A DNA stretch of 8,225 bases from Candidatus Sulfopaludibacter sp. SbA3. GTDB taxonomy: Bacteria; Acidobacteriota; Terriglobia; 20CM-2-55-15. The position numbers and the translations under genes are program-made. Within the stretch, counting starts at the first letter, position 1. Every line of letters starts with the position of its first letter. Positions 1-5,570 of the stretch are shown here, in pieces. Location of the stretch: the NCBI GenBank assembly GCA_945861845.1, contig CAMAWS010000119.1, forward strand, positions 1 to 8,225, read 5' to 3'. Under the pieces are notes generated by a model. It made no database searches and was not told the origin of the DNA. It worked only from the letters and a program-made list of their open reading frames with translations.

Positions 1-53
1 TTCGCCTGAGCAGGAAGGGCAGAAGTAGTTAGAAGCAGAAAAAGGCAGAAAAA

Positions 54-86
54 CAAAAGGCGCGGTCGCAATGACCGCGCCTTTTG
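54..86 (-). terminator. Intrinsic (Rho-independent) terminator
   Basis: A perfect 14-bp inverted repeat (54-67 against 73-86) encloses a 5-base loop at 68-72. The stem core is GGCGCGGTC paired with GACCGCGCC. Read on the minus strand, the second arm ends in TTTTG and runs into TTTTT at 49-53, which is the U-tract expected of an intrinsic terminator. It lies 28 bases past the stop codon of the DUF6152-like gene, so it ends that transcript and perhaps the whole ABC-F/sen run if transcription continues through. The right arm ends in TTTTG on the plus strand, so weak bidirectional action is possible. Confidence 0.9.
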
Positions 87-113
87 TGAATCGGGCCGAT
101 TAATTCGTTACTG

Positions 114-518
114 TTATTGAGGTACTACGTCTTCTGCCGCGGCAGTGAATACCTGTTTGCCGTTAGCAAAGGTCACGCGGCCGCCGGAAGCGTTGGTCGT
201 CCCGTCCTTCGCGCGAAAGCCTTCAACCTTCACAACGTCGCCAGGCTTCATGATGTCCTTGCCGATGCCTCTCCTGGTCAGCATTCCCGGAGGGCCACCG
301 GAGAAGCCCCACGTCGTTATTTTTCCATTCGCTTCCTTCACATCCACATAGAACCAGATGTGAGGATTCATCCACTCAATTCGTTTGAATGTGCCTGTAA
401 TCGTAATCGGCTTGTCCTTGTCGAATTCTGCCGTAAAAGCGTGGTGAGCCGCGACCGGCCCAGCGCTTAACAGCAAACCGAAGCCGCCTGCGAATACAGC
501 CGCTAAAGTTCGCTTCAT
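114..518 (-). CDS. Small exported DUF6152-like protein
   Basis: This encodes a 134-residue protein that I recognise as DUF6152-like; its molecular function is unknown. Residues 1-24 form a clear Sec signal peptide: basic MKR, a hydrophobic stretch to about residue 19, and a likely signal peptidase I site after VAA24, just before HHAF. The mature part is a small, probably beta-rich domain with the family-like features HHAFTAEFD at its start, an EWMNPHIWFYVDV segment, a WGFSGGPPG segment and a GDVVKVEG strand. It probably acts outside the cytoplasmic membrane. The reading frame is open upstream to 653, but I chose the ATG at 516-518 because it opens the signal peptide and has AGGGGG about 8 bases before it; the upstream 45 codons look non-coding. 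It lies on the same strand as senB, 232 bases downstream, and is followed by a strong terminator. The histidine pair at the mature N-terminus could bind metal, but that is a guess. Confidence 0.85.
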   Translation of the reverse strand: MKRTLAAVFAGGFGLLLSAGPVAAHHAFTAEFDKDKPITITGTFKRIEWMNPHIWFYVDVKEANGKITTWGFSGGPPGMLTRRGIGKDIMKPGDVVKVEGFRAKDGTTNASGGRVTFANGKQVFTAAAEDVVPQ

Positions 519-548
519 CTTGTTGTTCCCCCTCAGAGGTTTTGATTG

Positions 549-577
549 ATTGTCCAAAGGTAGTCTACCGACTTCAA
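549..577 (-). promoter_or_regulatory. Possible sigma-70-like promoter with central palindrome
   Basis: On the minus strand there is TTGAAG (572-577) and GACAAT (549-554), each matching the -35 and -10 consensus at four of six positions, with an exact 17-base spacer. The position would give a short leader of roughly 20-25 bases before the DUF6152-like start, containing its ribosome binding site. A perfect palindrome, GGTAG-T-CTACC (559-569), sits in the middle of the spacer, a classic place for a repressor operator. Both boxes are weak, so this is a candidate only. Confidence 0.35.
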
Positions 578-672
578 AGGAACCAAATTTCGACGATCTT
601 GGCAAGGAATATCTTGCAAAGTGACGAAGGATCGCATGCTGACCGCGGGCCATTGGAACCCGTAATAGTTCC

Positions 673-746
673 GGTGACGTTGATCGAATTCAGTGCACGT
701 GCACTTTCGCTTTGAATCGCTGAATTGGAAATCGGTCAACGTCACC
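673..746. repeat. Long imperfect inverted repeat with palindromic core after senB
   Basis: The outer arms GGTGACGTTGA (673-683) and TCAACGTCACC (736-746) are perfect 11-bp complements. Pairing continues through CGA/TCG after one G-T wobble position, or alternatively through AATTCAG (687-693) with CTGAATT (720-726). Inside lies GTGCACGTGCAC (693-704), a perfect 12-base palindrome. The senB stop codon begins five bases beyond the right arm. There is no T-tract on either side, so it is not a standard intrinsic terminator. It could be a 3' mRNA-stabilising hairpin for the sen transcript, a protein-binding site, or a remnant of a small mobile element. Confidence 0.7.
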
Positions 747-750
747 CGAA

Positions 751-1689
751 TTACAGTTCCGAAAGCAGGCTCTTCCAGCTTGCCAGCTCCTGTTCGGGAG
801 CAAAACGCGGCTGCAGTTTCCGGACGAACTCATTCAGCGAGCCGAGAAAGCCTGGGTCGGTTTCGGCCCGATTCAGTAGCTCGGCAAGCTTCCCTGTGTC
901 GCCGACGGGGAAATATCCGGGATAGCCGACGTCAAGCATGCCGATATTCCCGGGAATATCCGAACACAACGCCGGAACGCCACACACCACGGACTCGCTG
1001 ATCGCGTTTGCGCCGCCTTCCATCTTCGACGACAGAACGAGCAGGCGGGAACGCGCCAGCAACTGTGCCGCGCCTTCGTGAGACAGTTCGCCGAGCCATC
1101 GGTATCTCGGGTTCGTCCGCTCCTCCGAACGCGCCGCCTCTTCCCATGTTGCGTCCATAGCGCGCCCCGCGTGCAGCACTCGGACCTTTGATGAAACCGG
1201 CAGCCGGCGCGAAGCCTCGGCCGCACGAAGCGGGTCCTTGACGTCACGCAGATGAGCCAGTACGCAAACGTCAAAGCAGTTGTCTTGTGGTTGCCCGCGC
1301 GTGGCGGCAACAGACGACTGATAGATCACGCGTGTTTTTGCCCGGGCCGATTCGTCGAGCTCCTGCAGCGCCGCACGCTGCAGGACAACGATTCGGGTTG
1401 CCAGGGAAACGGAGTCGCGCGCCTCGGCGTTGCCGGGCAAGTCGCCGTAGAGATCCGTTCCAGTGAGGCCAAGAACGACGGGGCCCGGAAATGCTGCAAT
1501 GGATGAGTGGCTGCGGCGGGCGTGGAGGGCAATGAGCAGCTCGAAGTCTTTACCTGATGATCCGGTCCAATCCGTGGCTACTGAAACGTCGTGGCCAAGC
1601 TTGCGAAATATTTCGGCCCACCGGACTGCCGTAATGCTGTTTCCACGCGTGGAATCCAGCGGCTCGGGCGAGACGATCAGAGCGCGCAT
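751..1689 (-). CDS. senB: SenB-type selenosugar synthase (glycosyltransferase fold)
   Basis: This 312-residue protein has the fold signature of GT-B glycosyltransferases and resembles SenB of selenoneine biosynthesis. SenB couples selenophosphate with a UDP-activated sugar to give a 1-selenosugar, the selenium donor for SenA. Visible motifs are an N-terminal NSITAVRWAEIFRKLGH helix (17-33) after a Rossmann-like strand, LTGTDLYGD (75-83), AHLRDVKDPLRA (145-156) at the start of the second domain, and EGGANAISESVVCG (224-237) followed by SDIPGN (243-248), the nucleotide-sugar-binding region with its paired glutamates. There is no signal peptide or membrane segment, so it is cytosolic. The ATG at 1687-1689 lies inside the end of senA (13-base overlap), with only a weak GGA upstream, so its translation is probably coupled to senA. 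A generic family 4 glycosyltransferase is the alternative, but adjacency to senA makes SenB much more likely. The call rests on remembered family features plus context. Confidence 0.85.
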   Translation of the reverse strand: MRALIVSPEPLDSTRGNSITAVRWAEIFRKLGHDVSVATDWTGSSGKDFELLIALHARRSHSSIAAFPGPVVLGLTGTDLYGDLPGNAEARDSVSLATRIVVLQRAALQELDESARAKTRVIYQSSVAATRGQPQDNCFDVCVLAHLRDVKDPLRAAEASRRLPVSSKVRVLHAGRAMDATWEEAARSEERTNPRYRWLGELSHEGAAQLLARSRLLVLSSKMEGGANAISESVVCGVPALCSDIPGNIGMLDVGYPGYFPVGDTGKLAELLNRAETDPGFLGSLNEFVRKLQPRFAPEQELASWKSLLSEL

Positions 1690-2840
1690 GTTCGGAATCC
1701 GGCCCAGATGTCGCGCCGGTCGGGAGTATAGAAGTTTCGGTATGCCGTGCGAATCAGGCGCGAGCGAGTGGACCAGGCGCCGCCGCGCAGCGTCTTGTGC
1801 GTCCGGAACCAGGGACTCGAGTACTCCTTGTAAGGATCTTCGGAGAAACCTTCATAAGGAAGAAAATCGCTCGACGTCCACTCCCACACATTGCCGATCA
1901 TCTGGCGGCATCCGTAAATCGAATCGCCATTCGCAAAGCTCGCCACATCGCAGCAGCCTCCGGCGGACCAGTCGAGATTTGCCGAAGACCTGTTGCTTCC
2001 GGTGGCCGCGACTTCCCATTCGAATTCCGTGGGCAGGCGCCGGCCCGCCCATTGGCAGTAGGCGTCGGCCTCGAACCAGGAAATGTTTGCCACCGGGCGA
2101 TGCGGTTCAATCGGGACCCAGCGATCGAAGTGACGGCGCAGCCAGCCGCCTTGCGGATCCCGCTTCCAATAGCCGGGATGCTTTGCGCCGGTGGCATCCA
2201 GGAAGTTGGCGTACTCGGACTGCGTCACTGGCGCCCGAGCGATTCGAAACGCCGGTATCTCCACGGTGTGCGCCCATTTTTCATTGTCGAAGATGAAGCC
2301 GGCGCCCGCCGTTGAGCCTATCGTGAAGGTCCCGCCCGGAACCGTCACATCCCCCGGATGCGGGCCGGACGAATAATCCGCGTTCCCGGCATTTACGGGC
2401 AATGGATAGCCCAGCGTCTGTCGCGTGATGGTGAACGCCTCATCGTGCATGTCCTCATGGAAAACCGAGAGGAGAATGAAATAGATGTCGCGTTCGCCGA
2501 GGTCCTCGCTGTCGATGCGGTCCAGGACGCGGTCGCGAACGGCCTCGATATAGTCGATGGTCGCCGGCCGCGACGGCAACGGCAGGTCCCATCGCGTATC
2601 GTGCGGGATCTTTGCCGAGTCGTACAGGGCGTCGGGATTGGGAACGAGCGGTGTGAGGCCGGCGGCATGACGAAGCACCCAGTATTCATGGAAATAGGCT
2701 GCGTGGCCGATTTCCCACAAAAACGGGTTGATCGTGCGCAGCAGCGGCGGGCGAAACTGCTCGTCCGACAGGTCGCGAACAAGTGCCAGCGTGCTTGCCC
2801 TCGCATCAATAACCCATTTCTTGAGCGTTGTACGATCCAT
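1677..2840 (-). CDS. senA: SenA-type selenoneine synthase (EgtB-like non-heme iron enzyme)
   Basis: This 387-residue protein has the two-domain build of EgtB-type enzymes. The N-terminal DinB-like helical domain (about 1-140) carries the expected iron-binding histidines: one in IGHAAYFHEYW (H46, with H51 nearby) and the HxxxH pair in FHEDMH (H128 and H132). The C-terminal FGE-sulfatase domain (about 165-387) has GGTFTIGS (169-176), RLPTEFEWEVAA (269-280), IGNVWEWTSSD (315-325), LRGGAWST (351-358) and a final WAGFR. SenA is known to use oxygen and iron to form the C-Se bond between hercynine and a selenosugar, followed by elimination to selenoneine. An ergothioneine sulfoxide synthase (EgtB) is the main alternative; the overlapping senB-like gene decides for SenA. 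The ATG at 2838-2840 has GAGGA about 6 bases upstream and shares its A with the TAA stop of the ABC-F gene (TAATG). No frameshift or missing catalytic residue is visible. Confidence 0.88.
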   Translation of the reverse strand: MDRTTLKKWVIDARASTLALVRDLSDEQFRPPLLRTINPFLWEIGHAAYFHEYWVLRHAAGLTPLVPNPDALYDSAKIPHDTRWDLPLPSRPATIDYIEAVRDRVLDRIDSEDLGERDIYFILLSVFHEDMHDEAFTITRQTLGYPLPVNAGNADYSSGPHPGDVTVPGGTFTIGSTAGAGFIFDNEKWAHTVEIPAFRIARAPVTQSEYANFLDATGAKHPGYWKRDPQGGWLRRHFDRWVPIEPHRPVANISWFEADAYCQWAGRRLPTEFEWEVAATGSNRSSANLDWSAGGCCDVASFANGDSIYGCRQMIGNVWEWTSSDFLPYEGFSEDPYKEYSSPWFRTHKTLRGGAWSTRSRLIRTAYRNFYTPDRRDIWAGFRTCAL

Positions 2841-4507
2841 TAGGTTTCCTCAAGCTCGGCCCATCGGGCGTAGAGACCATCGACCGTCTTCTGCGCAGTC
2901 TCCAATTCCGTGGCGGCAGCTTGAAGCGCGAGGCCATCGCTCATGATTGCGGGATCTTCCAGCGCGGCCCACTTTGCCTGAACCTGCGCCTCGGCATCGG
3001 CGATTCGCTGCTCAATGGTGGCGTAGTCGCGGGCGTCCAGGTACGACATCTTCTTCGAGCCGGGCGCTCGCTGCGGACGTGGCGCCGCCGGCCGCACCGG
3101 CACGGGGCGCTGCCGGACCTGCCACTCGTCCCACTGTGAATAATCCGCAAAGCGCTCTATGTTGCCGAACCCGTCGAGTCCAAGGACGACCGTCGAGACC
3201 CGATCCATCATGTATCGATCGTGCGTCACCAGGACCAGTGCGCCACGATACTCGAGCAGGCTTTCTTCGAGCACTTCCAGGGTGGGAATATCCAGATCGT
3301 TTGTCGGTTCGTCCAGCAACAGCACGTCCGCAGCCTGAAGCATAAGTTGCGCGATCAGGACGCGAGCGCGTTCACCGCCCGAGAGTTTGCCGACCGGTCG
3401 GTCGAGGTCGTCGGCCGAAAAGAGGAATCGCGAGGCCCACGCTGCGACGTGAATCAGGCGGTCCTGGTAAACCACCGCATCACTGTCGGGCGCGAGCGAG
3501 CGCCGTAGCGTGACCTCCGGATCGAGCGTGCGGGTCTGGTCGAAGTAGACCATCCTCAGGTGCTCCGCCCGGCGGATCTCCCCGCGCGTTGGTTGGATTT
3601 CACCCAGCAGAAGCCGCAGGAGCGTGGTCTTGCCGCTGCCGTTCGGTCCCACCAGGCCGAGGCGCGAGCCCGACTTCACTGTGAAGTCCAGGTTTTCGAA
3701 CAGTGTTGGAGGGGTTCGACCGCCAATGGCATAGCCGACGTGGTCCAGCTCGATGAGCTGTTTGGTCCTGCGATCCGTGGCTGAAAACTCGATGCTGGCG
3801 GTGGAGGTCCGCGTGCGCGAGTTCAAATCCGCGAGCTCGCCTATCAGGTCCTGGGCCTTGCCGATCTGCGCCTTGGACTTCGACCTCCGCGCCTTGGCCC
3901 CGCGGCGCAGCCATTCGATTTCGGCATGGACACGGTTTTCAAGGGCGTCCTGATGCTTTTCCTGCGCATGAAGGTACGCTTCCTTGGCCTCGAGGAAGCT
4001 GGAGTAAGTGCCTTTCACGCGCAGCAGCCCGTTCGAGTAGGCACGATGAAGTTCGACGACTTCGGTGGCGACGTTTTCGAGAAGGTAGCGGTCGTGGCTG
4101 ACGATCACGCATGCGAAAGAAGCGTTTTGCAGAACGGTTTCAAGCCACTTGATGCCGGCAAGATCCAGGTGGTTTGTGGGCTCGTCGAGCAGCAGGATGT
4201 CGGGGGCGCGGACAAGGCCTTCGACGATCGCCAGCCGCTTGCGCCATCCGCCGGACAGTGAAGACGCTTCGGCATCGAGATCGGTGAAGCCCGCGCGGCC
4301 CAGGATCTCGGGCGAGTTTCCGGCAATGGAGCCGACTGTCTGGCCCGGGGCAAACTCGGAGACCTGCCCGACCAGGCTGAGCCTGGTGTGCCTGCGGATG
4401 GAGACTTCACCGCTGTCGACAGCCATTTGCCCCGCAAGAATCGCCAGCAGCGTGGACTTGCCGGACCCGTTGGGACCAATGAGCCCGATCCGGTCTCCTT
4501 CAGACAC
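2840..4507 (-). CDS. ABC-F family ATPase, Uup type
   Basis: This is a soluble twin-ATPase ABC-F protein without membrane segments. Numbering from the GTG at 4505-4507 gives 555 residues. The first ATPase has GPNGSGKST (11-19), LSGGW (84-88), ILLLDEPTNHLD (104-115) and SHD (137-139). A charged linker (about 160-230) separates it from the second, which has GPNGSGKTT (287-295), LSGGE (375-379), VLLLDEPTNDLD (395-406) and THD (428-430). A basic, proline-rich hinge (about 465-485) leads to a coiled-coil tail (about 486-555), as in Uup. All catalytic motifs are intact. ABC-F proteins generally act on ribosomes, and Uup has been linked to ribosome and DNA-repair functions; the exact role here is unknown. 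The GTG start is doubtful, because it would remove the first strands of the nucleotide-binding domain and has no well-placed ribosome binding site; the recognisable protein extends upstream to about 4585. The stop overlaps the senA start by one base, implying translational coupling. Confidence 0.9.
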   Translation of the reverse strand: MSEGDRIGLIGPNGSGKSTLLAILAGQMAVDSGEVSIRRHTRLSLVGQVSEFAPGQTVGSIAGNSPEILGRAGFTDLDAEASSLSGGWRKRLAIVEGLVRAPDILLLDEPTNHLDLAGIKWLETVLQNASFACVIVSHDRYLLENVATEVVELHRAYSNGLLRVKGTYSSFLEAKEAYLHAQEKHQDALENRVHAEIEWLRRGAKARRSKSKAQIGKAQDLIGELADLNSRTRTSTASIEFSATDRRTKQLIELDHVGYAIGGRTPPTLFENLDFTVKSGSRLGLVGPNGSGKTTLLRLLLGEIQPTRGEIRRAEHLRMVYFDQTRTLDPEVTLRRSLAPDSDAVVYQDRLIHVAAWASRFLFSADDLDRPVGKLSGGERARVLIAQLMLQAADVLLLDEPTNDLDIPTLEVLEESLLEYRGALVLVTHDRYMMDRVSTVVLGLDGFGNIERFADYSQWDEWQVRQRPVPVRPAAPRPQRAPGSKKMSYLDARDYATIEQRIADAEAQVQAKWAALEDPAIMSDGLALQAAATELETAQKTVDGLYARWAELEET

Positions 4508-4585
4508 CGTGAACGCAATGTCCTTGAAAAGCGGAGCAGGTCCGAACTGCTTGGATATCCCCTGGGCGTTAATAATCGGCGGTAT
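4508..4585 (-). other. In-frame N-terminal extension of ABC-F lacking a canonical start
   Basis: Translating in frame upstream of the GTG gives a peptide ending NAQGISKQFGPAPLFKDI then AFTVSEGD, exactly the opening strands expected of an ABC-F first domain. The frame closes at a TAG at 4616-4618, and no ATG, GTG or TTG occurs between that stop and 4507. The codon ATA at 4583-4585, followed by CCG CCG ATT ATT AAC, is where an ATG would be expected, with AAGGG three bases upstream. So translation may begin at ATA or one of the ATT codons, or an ATG has mutated or been misread to ATA. The conserved extension is seen directly; the start choice is inference. Confidence 0.7.
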
Positions 4586-4830
4586 GCACCCTTGAGGATA
4601 ACGCGGGTTGGAAATCTATTGGAAATTAGCTGTTGGATAATTGCGAAGTCGCGCACGCAAGAATGGAAATAGACGATTTCAGAGAAGTCCTTCCCCAGTA
4701 GTGTAGTCGAGTGATCATTCATTCGTGGCAAAGACCGAATATCGAGGGTGGGTAGTCGGGAAGTAAAGTCCTCGCGCCTTTGAATATCCCAGCGATGTAG
4801 AATTGACGCACCAAAGCAGGAGAACGAACC
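4586..4830. promoter_or_regulatory. Divergent intergenic region between ABC-F and toxin-antitoxin genes
   Basis: About 245 bases separate the probable start of the minus-strand ABC-F/sen run from the plus-strand antitoxin, so promoters for both should lie here. Near the antitoxin, TAGAAT (4798-4803) is a fair -10 match, but no good -35 stands 16-18 bases before it. AGGAGA (4819-4824) is a clear Shine-Dalgarno sequence for the ATG at 4831. For the minus strand the region is AT-richer around 4610-4680, but I could not find a convincing pair of promoter boxes. No RNA gene or riboswitch is recognisable. Confidence 0.4.
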
Positions 4831-5022
4831 ATGACCGGAATACAATTCATCACTGACGAAAAAGGACGAAAGACCGCGGCTGTTATCGATCTCAAGAAGC
4901 ACAAGGACCTGTGGGAGGACATCCAGGATGTCCTTGTTTCTCGATCGCGTGGTCATGAAAAAAGCATTCCCATCGGCAAGGTAAAGGCAGACTTGATCCG
5001 GCACGGAAAACTGCGTGGCTAA
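4831..5022 (+). CDS. Antitoxin of a RelBE/ParDE-like toxin-antitoxin pair
   Basis: This encodes a 63-residue protein directly upstream of, and overlapping by 8 bases, a RelE-type toxin gene, the usual antitoxin-first order. The N-terminal part (FITDEKGRKTAAVIDLKKH) reads like two strands followed by a helix, as in small Phd/YefM-like antitoxins that carry a short DNA-binding domain. The C-terminal part (about 38-63) is basic, with a helix ending in KADLIRHGKLRG, and would wrap the toxin. The family assignment is uncertain; it could be one of the small antitoxins still annotated as hypothetical. The ATG has AGGAGA seven bases upstream. Such antitoxins neutralise the toxin and usually repress their own operon. 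This pair is the only plus-strand coding module among minus-strand genes, which suggests independent insertion. Confidence 0.8.
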   Translation: MTGIQFITDEKGRKTAAVIDLKKHKDLWEDIQDVLVSRSRGHEKSIPIGKVKADLIRHGKLRG

Positions 5023-5278
5023 GTACGCAGTTGCGTTAAAGCCAAGTGCAAAGAAGGAATTGGAAAGTCTCTCCTCGAAATTGATTGCGCGTATTATTCC
5101 ACGTCTTGAAAATCTGGCCGACGATCCACGCCCCCATGGATGTAAAAAGCTCAAGGGTGGTGACAATGAATGGCGCATACGTATCGGCGATTACCGCGTG
5201 GTATATGAAATTGATGACACGAAATCTTCCGTAGAAGTAACACGTGTACGTCACCGGGGAGAGGTTTACCAGCCTTGA
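5015..5278 (+). CDS. RelE/ParE-superfamily toxin
   Basis: This 87-residue protein has the small RelE fold: N-terminal strand YAVALKPSAKKEL, two helices (about 12-37), then DDPRPHGCKKLKG (36-48), WRIRIGDYRVVYEID (53-67) and a final strand VTRVRHRGEVY (75-85). The conserved basic and aromatic positions are K46, R54, R56, Y60, R61, R81 and Y85. Toxins with this pattern usually cleave mRNA in the ribosome; ParE relatives instead hit gyrase, and sequence reading alone cannot exclude that. It starts with GTG at 5015-5017, inside the last codons of the antitoxin, so translation is probably coupled and toxin output kept low. The gene is intact, with no frameshift. Its base composition looks lower in GC than the flanking genes (26 of 60 bases at 5041-5100), consistent with horizontal acquisition. 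Confidence 0.9.
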   Translation: MAKYAVALKPSAKKELESLSSKLIARIIPRLENLADDPRPHGCKKLKGGDNEWRIRIGDYRVVYEIDDTKSSVEVTRVRHRGEVYQP

Positions 5279-5570
5279 ACGGCTGAATATTCCCGGCACA
5301 TCCTAAGTTAAGGATCGTAAATTTAAAGAGGGTGTTGCAGCGCGGAGTTTCCAGGATCAGCGGTTCCGCAGATCTGTATAACGCGATTATGTCCCAGCGC
5401 TGGGAAATCCGGGGTCCGCAGGCCTGGGTGTTCTTGGACGCGATCGTTCGCTACGCCACATTTCGTAATTTGCGATGCGGTGGTCCTCATAAGTTCGGTG
5501 AGGCGGCAACACGGGAGCTGGCAGTGTACTGCCGGTGCGGCTGCCGGATGCGAGTGTCCTCTGTTTTCTT
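5279..5570. other. Intergenic region between toxin and kinase, unexplained
   Basis: These 292 bases lie between the converging ends of the toxin gene (plus) and the kinase gene (minus). I see no convincing gene: a plus-strand frame at 5332-5574 (80 codons) has no good ribosome binding site and no family resemblance. The stretch holds a perfect 14-base palindrome, TCCCAGCGCTGGGA (5392-5405), a GGCAGT-GT-ACTGCC inverted repeat (5520-5533) and a direct repeat CTGCCGG at 5529-5535 and 5541-5547. None is followed by a T-tract on the appropriate strand, so no intrinsic terminator can be assigned. Confidence 0.5.

Noticed and set aside
1..53. Purine-rich repeats of CAGAA at the left edge as a possible repeat array
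   Set aside because: The copies are short and irregular with no constant spacing; part of the run simply serves as the T-tract of the terminator on the minus strand.
519..653. Upstream extension of the DUF6152-like reading frame by 45 codons
   Set aside because: It would bury the signal peptide internally, while the ATG at 516-518 has its own Shine-Dalgarno sequence; the extension region instead contains promoter-like boxes.
1463..2296. Plus-strand open frame of 277 codons opposite senA and senB
   Set aside because: The translation is rich in Arg, Ser and Pro without any domain, as expected for the antisense of GC-rich genes; both opposing genes have clear family motifs.
1677..2840. Reading the EgtB-like gene as ergothioneine biosynthesis
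   Set aside because: The overlapping gene is a SenB-like glycosyltransferase, and no egtA, egtC, egtD or egtE gene is present; the pair fits selenoneine better.
4105..5178. Long minus-strand open frame of 357 codons
   Set aside because: Its downstream part is an out-of-frame reading of the ABC-F gene and its upstream part is antisense to the toxin-antitoxin genes; it has no coherent domain.
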